From Betaproteobacteria bacterium (GTDB lineage Bacteria > Pseudomonadota > Gammaproteobacteria > Burkholderiales > Casimicrobiaceae), in contig BOKS01000001.1 of the NCBI GenBank assembly GCA_016861105.1, positions 558,001 to 622,000 on the forward strand: a DNA stretch of 64,000 nt, written 5' to 3'. A program made the position numbers and the translations under genes. Below the pieces are notes generated by a model. It did not search any database, had not been told where the DNA came from, and saw only the letters and a program-made list of their open reading frames with translations. Below are positions 53,349 to 63,949 of the stretch, in pieces (the stretch's first letter is position 1; every line of letters begins with the position of its first letter).

Positions 53349-53864
53349 TCAATGCACACGGGCCGCGTCCGTCGCCCGGTCGACCACGAACGTCGCAAGC
53401 GCGTCATGGTCGGTCAGGGAGAACACGGGAATCCCGCGGTCGGCGAACGCCGCGGCCCGGTCGGTCGCGAGGCCGACGATGTGCGGGTCACCGGGAAACA
53501 GCAGCGGCTTGCCCAGCTCCGGACGGTGGATCTCGAGCTTGGGGACCGGCGACCGCTTGTAGCCTTCCACCAGCACGAGGTCGCAGGGCGCCAGCCGGGC
53601 GATGGCCTCCGGGAGCGTCAGTTCCGCCGCCCCCCGCAGCTCGTGCATCAGCGCCCACCGCACCGCCGAGGTGACCAGCACCTCGGTGCAGCCGGCGCTG
53701 CGGTGCCGGTGGCTGTCCTTGCCCGGCTGGTCGACGTCGAAGGCGTGGTGGGCGTGCTTGACCAGCGACACGCGCAGGCCCCGTGCCGTCAGCCGGGGAA
53801 TGATCCGCTCGATGAGGGTCGTCTTGCCGCTGCCGGACCAGCCGGCGAAACCGAAGAGTCGCAT
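53349..53864 (-). CDS. mobB: molybdopterin-guanine dinucleotide biosynthesis adapter MobB
   Basis: 171 residues. Walker A is GWSGSGKTTL near the N-terminus, followed by VKHAHHAFDVDQPGKDS, RHRSAG, and VEGYKRSPVPKLEIHRPE, all typical of MobB. It binds GTP and assists attachment of GMP to molybdopterin. ATG 53864 starts the P-loop protein; the open frame continues upstream without family similarity. Found with moaDE in this region, so the organism uses Mo-enzymes with a dinucleotide cofactor. Confidence 0.93.
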   Translation of the reverse strand: MRLFGFAGWSGSGKTTLIERIIPRLTARGLRVSLVKHAHHAFDVDQPGKDSHRHRSAGCTEVLVTSAVRWALMHELRGAAELTLPEAIARLAPCDLVLVEGYKRSPVPKLEIHRPELGKPLLFPGDPHIVGLATDRAAAFADRGIPVFSLTDHDALATFVVDRATDAARVH

Positions 53865-53962
53865 GAATGGCAGATGCCGGCGATTAGCGTACCGTAGGCT
53901 GCATGTTACCCGATGTTGACGTCGTTCGACAGGCGGCACGCCGGCGGCACGCCCGCGCGGCG

Positions 53963-54415
53963 CTACGCCACGCCGTGGCCGAGCACGGCGACGGTGATGG
54001 TGACGAGCCCCAGGATCAGATTGATGCCGACGAGCCGCCGGACCTGGGTCATCGCGGCCCCCGCGGCCTCCCACTGGCCCGCCTCGGCGCGGCTGCGCGC
54101 CTGCGGAAAGGGCACGGCCACGATGAAGCCGTAGATCGCCATCATCGCCATGCCCAGTGCCGTCATGGCGTGGACGTTGACGCCGAACGCGGTGAACCCG
54201 CCGCTCGCGAAGACGATCGCGAAGCCGGAGGCGAGGATGAGCACGACCGCCGCGCCCACCCACCGGAGGAAGGTGCCCAGCACCGCGACCAGCAGCGGAA
54301 GCCGCTGCGGCGGCGGCAGCGACTGTACGGCGGGCCGCAGCGCGACGTGGGCGAAGAACATGCCGCCCACCCAGACGACCGTGCCGAGCAGGTGCAACCA
54401 CAGCGCGATGCGCAT
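53963..54415 (-). CDS. CopD-like four-helix membrane protein
   Basis: 150 residues, four hydrophobic helices with short loops. The N-terminus IALWLHLLGTVVWVGGMFFAHVALRP is the CopD/DUF2269-like pattern, with conserved His in LHLLG and HVALRP that could bind haem or copper. NVHAMTALGMAMMAIYGF forms the third helix. Function not established; such proteins are often annotated as copper resistance CopD family. A TACAAT box is about 28 bases upstream on the minus strand. Confidence 0.8.
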   Translation of the reverse strand: MRIALWLHLLGTVVWVGGMFFAHVALRPAVQSLPPPQRLPLLVAVLGTFLRWVGAAVVLILASGFAIVFASGGFTAFGVNVHAMTALGMAMMAIYGFIVAVPFPQARSRAEAGQWEAAGAAMTQVRRLVGINLILGLVTITVAVLGHGVA

Positions 54416-54442
54416 CGCTTCCCCTTCGTTGCCGACGACCCC

Positions 54443-54448
54443 ATTGTA
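54443..54448 (-). promoter_or_regulatory. -10 box TACAAT of the CopD-like gene
   Basis: Five of six consensus matches on the minus strand, predicting a start near 54436 and a leader of about 20 nt before ATG 54415. Confidence 0.45.
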
Positions 54449-54504
54449 GGGAACGGCGCCGTCGCGCGGGAGGCGGGCGAGTCGCCCGTGCCGTCTTCGG
54501 CCGG

Positions 54505-54533
54505 TTGGCGCCGGGCGGCGCGCCGTCTATGCT
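54505..54533 (+). promoter_or_regulatory. candidate promoter of the EcsC-like/SRAP gene pair
   Basis: TTGGCG and TATGCT are separated by 17 bases, four of six matches each. Transcription would start near 54540, about 85 nt before ATG 54626. The remaining 210-bp gap holds no gene. Confidence 0.4.
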
Positions 54534-54625
54534 GCCGGACGATCCCGCGGGCCTGCGGCGGTCGCGGTGCGGCCGCGGCGAGCCTCCGCGAGGCGGGCGG
54601 CGACGCGAGGAGAGTCGAGGACACG

Positions 54626-55225
54626 ATGCAGGTCCGGCGCGACGACGACGAACCCGTGCGCGAGGTCAGCGGCGCGATCGAGAAGGTCATCGCCGACGTT
54701 CCCGCGCCGCGCACGCACGCGGTCGAGCACCCGGACGCGGCCGCGGAGCGCATCGCCCGCGAGGCCGCACGCCGCGCCGCGCTCGTGTCGGGGTCGCTCG
54801 CCCTGCCCTCGGGGCCGCTCGGCGTGCTCACCGTGATGCCCGACCTGTTCCTCATCTGGCGGACGCAGCGGCAGATGGTGGCCGACATCTTCGCGGTGTA
54901 CGGGCGCGCGGCCGAGCTCACGCGCACGCACATGCTCTACTGCCTGTTCCGCCACGCGGCGAGCCAGGTGCTGCGCGACGTCGCCGTGCGCTCGGGCCAG
55001 CGCTACGTGGTCCAGCAGCTCGGCTCGAAGGCGCTGTCGAACCTCGCGGGCAAGGTCGGAATCGCGGTGTCGCGGCGGGTCGCCGGGTCGGCCGCGACGC
55101 GCTGGATCCCGATCGCCGGCGCCGCGGCCGTGTCCGCCTATGCCTACTGGGACACGCTGCAGGTGGCCAAGACCGCGCAGCGGCTGCTCGCGCAGGCGCC
55201 CGCGCAGGACCGCACGACGGGCTAG
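54626..55225 (+). CDS. EcsC-like protein
   Basis: 199 residues from ATG 54626, with GAGG upstream. A hydrophilic N-terminus (about 1-55) is followed by a region of hydrophobic helices: LVSGSLALPSGPLGVLTVMPDLFLIW, then a helical middle with LTRTHMLYCLFRHAASQVLRD, and GSAATRWIPIAGAAAVSAYAYWDT near the C-terminus. The pattern of a Gly/Pro-rich hydrophobic segment and a second near the end resembles EcsC/DUF697 proteins, but no catalytic motif is visible. It likely associates with the inner membrane. It ends two bases before the SRAP gene. Confidence 0.6.
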   Translation: MQVRRDDDEPVREVSGAIEKVIADVPAPRTHAVEHPDAAAERIAREAARRAALVSGSLALPSGPLGVLTVMPDLFLIWRTQRQMVADIFAVYGRAAELTRTHMLYCLFRHAASQVLRDVAVRSGQRYVVQQLGSKALSNLAGKVGIAVSRRVAGSAATRWIPIAGAAAVSAYAYWDTLQVAKTAQRLLAQAPAQDRTTG

Positions 55226-55227
55226 CC

Positions 55228-55995
55228 ATGTGCGGCCGCTACGAACTGCACGCGCACCCCGCCGCGATCGCGCTCGCGTTCGGGCTCGAGCATCCGCCGC
55301 AGCTGCGCGCGCGCTACAACATCGCGCCCACGCAGGACGTCCCGGTGGTGCGCCTCTCCCCCGCGGGCGCGCGCGAGATCGTCCAGGTGCGCTGGGGGCT
55401 GGTCCCGCGCTGGGCCAAGGACCCGTCGATCGGCCAGCGGATGATCAACGCGCGCGGCGAGACGGTGGCCGAGAAGCCGGCGTTCCGCAACGCCTTCCGC
55501 CGCCACCGCTGCCTCGTGCCGGCCAACGGCTTCTACGAGTGGACGGCAGGCAGCGACGGGCGCAAGCAGCCGCTGTGGATCGGCATGCGCGACGGCGGGC
55601 TGTTCGGTTTCGCGGGCCTGCTCGAGCGGTGGCTCGACCCGGACGGGCATCCGCTCGACTCGTGCACGATCCTGACCACGCAGGCCAACGCGCTGATCGC
55701 CAGGCTGCACGACCGCATGCCCGTCATCGTCGCGCCCGACGACTACGCGCGCTGGCTGGACCCCGACGACCCTGCCCCCTCCGAGCTGGTCAAGCCGTAC
55801 GACCCCGCGCGGATGCGCTTCCACCCCGTCTCGACGCGGGTGAACAGCGTGCGCCACGACGACGCGTCGTGCATCGAGCCGCTGCCGGACGCCGACGGCT
55901 TCCTTCCGCTGCAGGGCGCGGACGAGGCATCGCCGCCGGACGACGAGGGCGCGGCGCAGGCGCCGGAGGCGCCAGGGCAGGCCAGGCTGTTCTGA
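55228..55995 (+). CDS. SOS response-associated peptidase family protein (SRAP, YedK/HMCES-like)
   Basis: 255 residues. After Met removal Cys2 (MCGRYEL) is the nucleophile that crosslinks abasic sites in single-stranded DNA. The conserved N74 (INARGE), E104 (FYEW) and H161 (HDRMPV) are present. The core spans about 1-225; the acidic, Ala/Pro-rich tail (ASPPDDEGAAQAPEAPGQ) is extra. It protects abasic sites during replication. It lies two bases after the EcsC-like gene. Confidence 0.93.
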   Translation: MCGRYELHAHPAAIALAFGLEHPPQLRARYNIAPTQDVPVVRLSPAGAREIVQVRWGLVPRWAKDPSIGQRMINARGETVAEKPAFRNAFRRHRCLVPANGFYEWTAGSDGRKQPLWIGMRDGGLFGFAGLLERWLDPDGHPLDSCTILTTQANALIARLHDRMPVIVAPDDYARWLDPDDPAPSELVKPYDPARMRFHPVSTRVNSVRHDDASCIEPLPDADGFLPLQGADEASPPDDEGAAQAPEAPGQARLF

Positions 55996-56013
55996 CCATG
56001 GCGTGAACGAGCT

Positions 56014-57528
56014 TCAGGGCGGCACGCACAACGCGACGCCGGCCCCGGCGCCCTCCGCACGCCAACCCTGCGCCAGCATCGCGTCGCGCACCGCGACGTC
56101 GGTGGTGAAGCGGTGGTTCGGCGCGCCGCTCGCGCCGTCGTTGTACAGCCGATAGACCGCGAGCGTACGCGCCGGGCAGGCGCCACGCGCATCGGGCAGC
56201 GCGACGTGGAACACCTCCCCTTCGAACTGCCAGTCGGCATTGGCCTTCACCGTTGCGCACTCGGCCGCGGACGCCGTGTAGAAGTGCGAGCTCTTCGGGG
56301 CGAAACGGGCGGAGAAGAAGCGGCACACGGGAACGGTGTCGGCGTGCGGCTCCGGCCACGCGCGCATCGCGCGTCCGGTCCGGCGCCAGCCCGCGAACGT
56401 CCCGTCGTCGAGCTTCGCGATCTCCGCGGGAAGCGCCGTCACGAAATAGTGGCCGAAGCCCGCGTGCGCGTACTCCACCAGTTCGACCGTCGCCGGTCCC
56501 GGCGCGCCCGTCCCCTCGTAGCGCAGCGTGACGACGTACGGCCCGTCGCTCGTCTGCAGCGCCAGCAGCGTGCTGTTCGCACCCCCGCCGCCCGCCTGCG
56601 CGACGAGGCTGATCGCGCAGCTTCCGCCGGGCGGCACCTCGGCGCCGGGCGCACATCCGCCGCTCGCCGCGATCTCGGCCGAGTCGACCGTGCGCGCGTC
56701 GATCCGCAGCGGCGCGTTGCCGTCGTTGCGCAGCACGAGGCTGCGCGGCGACGACGGCGCGCCGATCGGCACCAGCCCGAGGTCGACGTCGGCCGGGACG
56801 GCGCACGCGTACCCTGCCGGCTGCCCCGGCGCCGGACCGTAGAGGCAGCGGCACGCGCGGACGTCGTCGTAGCGCAGGATCGCGAGGTTGTTGTACGCGG
56901 AGAGCGGCGGTCCGCTCATCAGCATGCCCGGCTGGTCCGAGTGCCCGAGCCCGAGGGCGTGTCCCCACTCGTGCTTGGCGACGCGCTCCATCGCCGCGCC
57001 GCCGGTCACCTGCGTCGTGGAGAGCAGGACGTCCGCGTCGACCAGTTCGCTGCCGGCGGCCGCGGGCCGGTACCAGGCGTAGGTGAGCCCGGCGGTCGTC
57101 CCGTCGAGCGCCGCCCAGCCGACGACGTTCTCGTAGTCCGGCTGCTCGCTGCCGCCGGACGCGACGGTGCGGTTGTCGGGCGGCGTCGCCGTCTCCCCCT
57201 CGTAGGCGTGGGTGACGCCACACACGGCGGTCCACGCGTCGAACGTGCGCCGCAGCACGGCGACGGTGCCGGTCACGTCGCCGGCGAACGGCGGCGGCGC
57301 GAGTGCCGGGTTGTAGCGCCAGCGGTACGTGCCGCTCCACTTCGCGGGCTCCCCGAAGATGAACGTGAACTTGGGCAGCGGCCGCGCCGGCGGGCCGGCC
57401 GCCGGCGGGACCGGCACGAACGCGTAGTCGACCTCGGCCCGGTCGGCGAGCGCCGCCGGCGCGAGCGCGAGCGGAAGCGCGCCCGCGAGCCACGCGGCGA
57501 CGAGACGAAGGCGGCGAGGACGGCGCAT
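56014..57528 (-). CDS. secreted matrixin-like zinc metalloprotease with anchor-type and C-terminal repeat domains
   Basis: 504 residues from ATG 57528. A signal peptide (LVAAWLAGALPLALAPAALA) leads to a catalytic domain with the zinc motif HEWGHALGLGH (about 183-193) and a Met-turn-like PGMLMSGPP. Residues about 245-340 form an immunoglobulin-like choice-of-anchor D domain: SPRSLVLRNDGNAPLRID and GGSCAISLVAQ. The C-terminal 150 residues (about 350-503) are of the DUF5648 type, with AGFGHYFVTALPAEIAKLDDG, SHFYTASAAEC, and YRLYNDGASGAPNHRFTTD. It is probably secreted or surface-bound. No dedicated secretion genes are nearby. Confidence 0.82.
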   Translation of the reverse strand: MRRPRRLRLVAAWLAGALPLALAPAALADRAEVDYAFVPVPPAAGPPARPLPKFTFIFGEPAKWSGTYRWRYNPALAPPPFAGDVTGTVAVLRRTFDAWTAVCGVTHAYEGETATPPDNRTVASGGSEQPDYENVVGWAALDGTTAGLTYAWYRPAAAGSELVDADVLLSTTQVTGGAAMERVAKHEWGHALGLGHSDQPGMLMSGPPLSAYNNLAILRYDDVRACRCLYGPAPGQPAGYACAVPADVDLGLVPIGAPSSPRSLVLRNDGNAPLRIDARTVDSAEIAASGGCAPGAEVPPGGSCAISLVAQAGGGGANSTLLALQTSDGPYVVTLRYEGTGAPGPATVELVEYAHAGFGHYFVTALPAEIAKLDDGTFAGWRRTGRAMRAWPEPHADTVPVCRFFSARFAPKSSHFYTASAAECATVKANADWQFEGEVFHVALPDARGACPARTLAVYRLYNDGASGAPNHRFTTDVAVRDAMLAQGWRAEGAGAGVALCVPP

Positions 57529-57610
57529 GGGACGTGGGGTTGCGGACGCGGCGCAGTATGCCGCAACCGGGGCGGCCGGCCGGTTCGACACCGGCCGCGC
57601 AGCCCGGGCG

Positions 57611-58795
57611 TCAGCGCGGCGCACCGGCGGCGACCCACGCGCCGAGCGCCCGGCGCTCGGCGTCCGTCATGGCGGTCAGGTTGCCGATCGGCATCGCCCG
57701 GGTGGCGACCGTCTGCTCGTGGATGCGCTGCGCCGCCGCGACGATGCGCTCGGGCGTGTCGAGCATCAGCCCCTTGGGCGCGACGTCGAAGCCGGGCTGC
57801 GTCGGACGCTCGGCGTGGCAGGACGCGCAGCGCTGCGCGACGATCGCCTGCACGCGCTCGAATCCGGGCGCCGATGCGGCGTCGGGCCGCGACGGCGCGA
57901 TCGCGGCGGCGAGCGCGAGCGTTCCCAGCGCCGCCGTCGCGGGAATCGCCCAGACGGTGTGCCCGCGGTGGCGCAGGTTGAAGAAGTGGCGCACGTACGC
58001 GGCCAGCAGCAGGATCGCGACGAGCACCAGCCACGCCCGCGGATGGCCGAAGGTCATCGGGTAGTGCGGGCTGATCATCACGAACAGCACCGGCAGCGTG
58101 AAGTAGTTGTTGTGCACGCTGCGCTGCTTGCCGCGCAGCCCGTGCACCGGGTCGGGCGCCTCGCCGCGCTCCTTCGCGCGCACGAGCTGCCGCTGCGACG
58201 GGATGATCACGAACAGCACGTTCGCCGCCATCATCGTCCCCAGCATCGCGCCGATCTGCAGGAACATCGCGCGGCCCGCGAACAGCTGCGACAGTCCCCA
58301 CGCCGCGACGGCGACGAACGCGACGATCGCGGCGGCGACGAGCCGCTCGCGTCCGAAGCCGGCGCGCTTGCACAGCTGGTCGTAGAAGATCCACCCCGCG
58401 ACGATCAGCCCGACGCTGATCGCCACCGCCTGCCAGGGCGCGAGGTCCGCCACCGCGGGGTCGATCATGTAGGTCCGCGCATTGGCGTAGTACTGGACGG
58501 CCAGCAGCGCGAAGCCGCTCGTCCACGTCGCGTAGGCCTCCCACTTGAACCAGTGCAGCGGCGACGGCAGCTCGGCGGGCGCCACGCGGAACTTCTGCAC
58601 GTGGTAGAAGCCGCCGCCGTGGACCGCCCACAGCTCGCCGCCGACGCCTTCGTCCACGTCCGCGCGGCGCGCCGGCGGCAGCAGGCTGTTGTCGAGCCAG
58701 ACGAAGTAGAACGACGAGCCGATCCACGCGATGCCCACGATCAGGTGGACCCAGCGGATCAGCAGGTTCAGCCAATCGGCGGCGTAGGGATCCAT
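57611..58795 (-). CDS. puuD: membrane urate hydroxylase PuuD
   Basis: 394 residues. The N-terminal two-thirds hold about eight membrane helices, beginning with NLLIRWVHLIVGIAWIGSSFYFVWLD, typical of PuuD. The C-terminal c-type cytochrome domain has the haem motif CASCH (about residue 321) and the methionine ligand region MPIGNLTAMTD. It oxidises urate to 5-hydroxyisourate, passing electrons to the respiratory chain instead of oxygen. The hydroxyisourate hydrolase gene lies 76 bases upstream on the same strand. Confidence 0.93.
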   Translation of the reverse strand: MDPYAADWLNLLIRWVHLIVGIAWIGSSFYFVWLDNSLLPPARRADVDEGVGGELWAVHGGGFYHVQKFRVAPAELPSPLHWFKWEAYATWTSGFALLAVQYYANARTYMIDPAVADLAPWQAVAISVGLIVAGWIFYDQLCKRAGFGRERLVAAAIVAFVAVAAWGLSQLFAGRAMFLQIGAMLGTMMAANVLFVIIPSQRQLVRAKERGEAPDPVHGLRGKQRSVHNNYFTLPVLFVMISPHYPMTFGHPRAWLVLVAILLLAAYVRHFFNLRHRGHTVWAIPATAALGTLALAAAIAPSRPDAASAPGFERVQAIVAQRCASCHAERPTQPGFDVAPKGLMLDTPERIVAAAQRIHEQTVATRAMPIGNLTAMTDAERRALGAWVAAGAPR

Positions 58796-58871
58796 CGGAC
58801 TGCGCGGCGCGGCTCTGCGGAGGCCGGCGGGCCGCTGCGCCGCGGGCGCGGCCGCGGCGCAGCGGCGGCGG

Positions 58872-59225
58872 TCACGATCCGCGGTAGGTCGAGTACGCCC
58901 ACGGCGACACGAGCAGCGGCACGTGGTAGTGCGCGGCGGCGTCGGCGATGCCGAAGTCGATCACCACGTCGTCGACGAACGCTGGGTGCGGCAGCGCGAC
59001 GCCGCGACGGCGGAAGTAGTCGCCGGCCGCGAAGACCAGGCGGTAGCGGCCCGGGCGCAGCGCGCCGCCTTCGAGCAGCGGGGCGGCACAGCGGCCGTCC
59101 GCGTCGGTCGTCGTCGCGACCAGCCGCTCGTCGCCGGCCGCCTCGCGGCGGAACAGCGCGATCGCGAGGCCCGCCGCCGGGATGCCGTGCGCGGTGTCGA
59201 GGACGTGCGTCGTGAGTCGGCCCAT
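58872..59225 (-). CDS. uraH: 5-hydroxyisourate hydrolase (transthyretin-like)
   Basis: 117 residues. It has the signature LTTHVLDTAHGIPA at the N-terminus and the C-terminal YRGS; the catalytic histidines and arginine (HVLDT, AAHYHVPLLVSPWAYSTYRGS, abbreviated HYHVPLLVSPWAYSTYR) are in place. It hydrolyses the product of PuuD. ATG 59225 gives the usual length; an upstream ATG in the same frame adds 12 residues with no family similarity. It is divergent from the allantoinase gene with an 87-bp gap. Confidence 0.93.
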   Translation of the reverse strand: MGRLTTHVLDTAHGIPAAGLAIALFRREAAGDERLVATTTDADGRCAAPLLEGGALRPGRYRLVFAAGDYFRRRGVALPHPAFVDDVVIDFGIADAAAHYHVPLLVSPWAYSTYRGS

Positions 59226-59248
59226 GGCAGCGGAACGCCGCGCGCGAA

Positions 59249-59278
59249 TTGCGGCCGCGGCGCGCGCCATTGTATGCT
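59249..59278 (+). promoter_or_regulatory. candidate promoter of puuE-uraD
   Basis: TTGCGG and TATGCT are separated by 18 bases, four of six matches each, giving a start near 59285 and a leader of about 28 nt before puuE. No palindromic operator was noticed in the divergent uraH-puuE gap. Confidence 0.4.
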
Positions 59279-59312
59279 CGCCGCGCGCCGCGCGCGAGGC
59301 GGCCGCGACCCG

Positions 59313-60263
59313 ATGCCGCGCAGCGATCCCTCCTATCCCCGCGACCTCGTCGGCTACGGCGAGCACCCGCCGCACGCACGCTGGCCGGGCGGCGCGCGCG
59401 TCGCGCTGCAGTTCGTGCTGAACTACGAGGAAGGCGGCGAGAACAGCGTGCTGCACGGCGACGCGGCGAGCGAGACGTTTCTCTCCGAGATCGTCGGCGC
59501 GCAGGCGTTCCGCGCGCGGCACCTGTCGATGGAGTCGCTCTACGAGTACGGCTCGCGTGCCGGCGTGTGGCGCCTGCTGCGCCTGTTCCGCGAGCGCGCC
59601 GTGCCGCTCACCGTGTTCGGCGTCGCGATGGCGATGCAGCGCCACCCGGACGTGGTCGAGGCGTTCCTGCGCGACGGGCACGAGGTCGCGAGCCACGGCT
59701 GGCGCTGGATCAGCTACCAGTCCGTCGACGAGGCGACCGAGCGCGAGCACGTCGAGCGCGCCGCGGAGGCGATCCGCGCGCTGACCGGCGCACCGCCGCT
59801 GGGCTGGTACACGGGACGCGACAGCCCGGTCACCCGCCGCCTCGTCGTCGAGCACGGCGGCTTCGTCTACGACGCGGACTCCTACGCCGACGACCTGCCG
59901 TACTGGACCGAGGTCGACTGCGCGCGCGGGCGCGTGCCGCACCTCGTCGTGCCCTACACGCTCGACACCAACGACATGCGCTTCGCGACGCCGCAGGGCT
60001 TCAACAGCGGCGAGCAGTTCTTCGCCTACCTGCGCGACGCCTTCGACGTGCTGTACGCGGAGGGCGACCCCGCCGGGGCCGACCGGCCGAAGATGCTGTC
60101 GATCGGGCTGCACTGCCGCATCGCCGGACGCCCGGGGCGGCTCGCCGCGCTCGCCCGCTTCCTCGACCACGCGCAGTCGCACCCGCGCGTGTGGTTCGCG
60201 CGCCGCATCGACATTGCGCGCCACTGGATCGCGACGCATCCGCACGGCGGCGTCCCGGCATGA
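59313..60263 (+). CDS. puuE: allantoinase PuuE (polysaccharide-deacetylase fold)
   Basis: 316 residues. The NodB-type fold shows YPRDLVGYGEHPPHARWPGGARVALQFVLNYEEGGE (key parts YPRDLVGYG and LNYEEGGE), SHGWRW and TGRDSPVTRRL. The usual metal-binding aspartate of deacetylases is replaced by the NYEEG motif, as in PuuE, which is metal-independent. It opens allantoin to allantoate. Its stop overlaps the uraD ATG, so the two are coupled. Confidence 0.93.
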   Translation: MPRSDPSYPRDLVGYGEHPPHARWPGGARVALQFVLNYEEGGENSVLHGDAASETFLSEIVGAQAFRARHLSMESLYEYGSRAGVWRLLRLFRERAVPLTVFGVAMAMQRHPDVVEAFLRDGHEVASHGWRWISYQSVDEATEREHVERAAEAIRALTGAPPLGWYTGRDSPVTRRLVVEHGGFVYDADSYADDLPYWTEVDCARGRVPHLVVPYTLDTNDMRFATPQGFNSGEQFFAYLRDAFDVLYAEGDPAGADRPKMLSIGLHCRIAGRPGRLAALARFLDHAQSHPRVWFARRIDIARHWIATHPHGGVPA

Positions 60264-60766
60264 GGCTCGACGACCTGAACGCGCTGGACCTCGCGGCGTT
60301 CGTGGCGACGCTGGGCGGCGTGTTCGAGCACTCGCCGTGGGTCGCCGAGCGCGCGTTCGACGCGCGTCCCTTCGCCGACGTCGATGCGCTGCACGGCGCG
60401 ATGGCCGCCGTCGTGCGGCAGGCGTCGCGCGGCGAGCAGCTCGCGCTCATCCGCGCGCACCCCGAGCTGGCCGGCCGCGCGATGGTCCGCCGCGAGCTGA
60501 CCGCCGACTCGGCCGGGGAACAGGCCGGCGCCGGCCTGACGCAGTGCACGCCGGACGAGCACGCACGCCTCGCCGCGCTCAACGCCCGCTACAATGCCAG
60601 GTTCGGCTTTCCGTTCATCCTCGCCGTCCGCGGCTACGACCGGCAGGGCGTGATCGCCGAGTTCGCACGCCGCGTCGAGCGCGACCCCGCGACGGAGTTC
60701 GACGAGGCGCTCGCGCAGATCGCCCGCATCGCACGGTCGCGCCTCGACGCGCTGCTGGCCTCGTGA
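60260..60766 (+). CDS. uraD: 2-oxo-4-hydroxy-4-carboxy-5-ureidoimidazoline decarboxylase
   Basis: 168 residues. The OHCU decarboxylase motifs are VFEHSPWVAERAFDARPF, LIRAHPELAGR (with the catalytic His), ADSAGEQAGAGL, and FGFPFILAVRG. It decarboxylates the UraH product to S-allantoin. ATG 60260 overlaps puuE by four bases. Together, puuD-uraH and puuE-uraD cover urate to allantoate. Confidence 0.95.
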   Translation: MRLDDLNALDLAAFVATLGGVFEHSPWVAERAFDARPFADVDALHGAMAAVVRQASRGEQLALIRAHPELAGRAMVRRELTADSAGEQAGAGLTQCTPDEHARLAALNARYNARFGFPFILAVRGYDRQGVIAEFARRVERDPATEFDEALAQIARIARSRLDALLAS

Positions 60767-60809
60767 GGCCCGCGCCACGCACCGACCCGCCGCCCGCCAG
60801 GAGACCACG

Positions 60810-62812
<2,003 letters not shown>

Positions 62813-62896
62813 TCATCGGTCGTGCGAGACGCGCTGGCTGGTCGCCGTGCGTTCCGCGACAATCCTTCGCACGCTGCGGCAACGCGTGCCGCCACC

Positions 62897-63316
62897 ATGG
62901 CCCGACCACTCCGACGCTTCCTCGCCGTCCTCGTCGCCGTCCTGCTGGCGATCAACGCAGCGGGCGCCGCGGCGCTGCAGGTGCCACTCGGCACATGCTG
63001 CGGCGACGCCGGTCCGTCGTCGGAGGCGCCGCAGCCGCAGGCCCGAGCGTGCCACGACGCCGCCCACAGCCTGGCCTGCGGGCACGAAGGCGGCGCGAGC
63101 GTGCCCACCGCGGACGCTTCCGGGGATTCGTGCGCAGGCGGCTGTGCGCACTGTTCCGCGCCCGCCGGCGTCGTGCCGGCCGTCCTGCCGCCCGCGACGC
63201 CCGCGCACGCCGCTTCGCCGGGCGCCTACGAGCGTCCGACGTTCGTCGCGAGCGCCGCGGGCGAGGTCCCGGCGCACCGCCTCGAGCGTCCGCCGTCCGC
63301 GGCACCGCGCTGCTGA
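62897..63316 (+). CDS. small exported Cys/His-containing protein, CzcI-like
   Basis: 139 residues from ATG 62897. The N-terminus is a signal peptide (RRFLAVLVAVLLAINAAGA). The mature part has Cys/His clusters: CCGD, ACHDAAHSLACGH, and SCAGGCAHCSAP, followed by a Pro/Ala-rich tail ending ERPPSAAPRC. This composition resembles the periplasmic CzcI/DUF2946 proteins that precede metal-efflux operons, but the match is loose. Metal binding is possible. A GACAAT box (62858-62863) may be its -10. Confidence 0.6.
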   Translation: MARPLRRFLAVLVAVLLAINAAGAAALQVPLGTCCGDAGPSSEAPQPQARACHDAAHSLACGHEGGASVPTADASGDSCAGGCAHCSAPAGVVPAVLPPATPAHAASPGAYERPTFVASAAGEVPAHRLERPPSAAPRC

Positions 63317-63411
63317 CGCCCCGGGTCCTCCGGGCCCCCTTCCGACGATCCGCCGGACACGTCCTCGCCGCGCGAGGCCGGCGATCCCATGTCCGTCTCC
63401 AGGAGCACGCC

Positions 63412-63930
63412 ATGACCTTCCGTTCGCTCATCCTCGGCGCCTGCGCGCTCGCGGTCGCCGCCGGCGCCCCCGCGATCGCGCAATCCACGGCCGCGACCGT
63501 GGCCGCCGCACCCCCCGCCGCCGCCGCGGCACGGGATCCGAAGAAGCTCGACTGCACGAGCAAGGACGCGGCAAGCCCGCGGCCGAAGGTCGTCTTCCAG
63601 GTGAACCGCGCCGAGGATGCGCCGCTGATCCTGCGCTTCGTCACCAATTACCTGCGCAGCGAGCCCGAGGCCGAGGTCACCGTGGTCGGCTACGCGTCCG
63701 GCATCGACTTCATGCTCAAGGACGCCAGGACCGCCGACGGCAGCCTGTATGCCGCGCAGGTCAACCGCCTGCTCGACATGGGCGTCGCGTTCCGCGTGTG
63801 CAACAACACCCTGAAGGCGCGCAACGCGTCGACCGACGTCGTGCTGGCCAACGTCGGCGTCGTGCAGAGCGCGGTCAACGAGATCGTCCGGCTGCAGACG
63901 CAGGAGGGCTACAGCTACTTCCGCCACTAG
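63412..63930 (+). CDS. DsrE/DsrF-like exported protein
   Basis: 172 residues. A signal peptide (FRSLILGACALAVAAGAPAIA) is followed by an Ala-rich stretch, then a DsrE-like Rossmann-type domain (about 58-170): PKVVFQVNRAEDAPLILRFV, VTVVGYASGIDFML and a conserved cysteine, C130, in GVAFRVCNNTLKAR. DsrE-like proteins handle sulfur transfer, and this exported subgroup is of unknown role. GGAG lies 7 bases before ATG 63412. It may form a transcription unit with the Cys-rich gene 95 bases upstream. Confidence 0.85.
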   Translation: MTFRSLILGACALAVAAGAPAIAQSTAATVAAAPPAAAAARDPKKLDCTSKDAASPRPKVVFQVNRAEDAPLILRFVTNYLRSEPEAEVTVVGYASGIDFMLKDARTADGSLYAAQVNRLLDMGVAFRVCNNTLKARNASTDVVLANVGVVQSAVNEIVRLQTQEGYSYFRH

Positions 63931-63949
63931 CGATTCCCCTGCGGACCCT

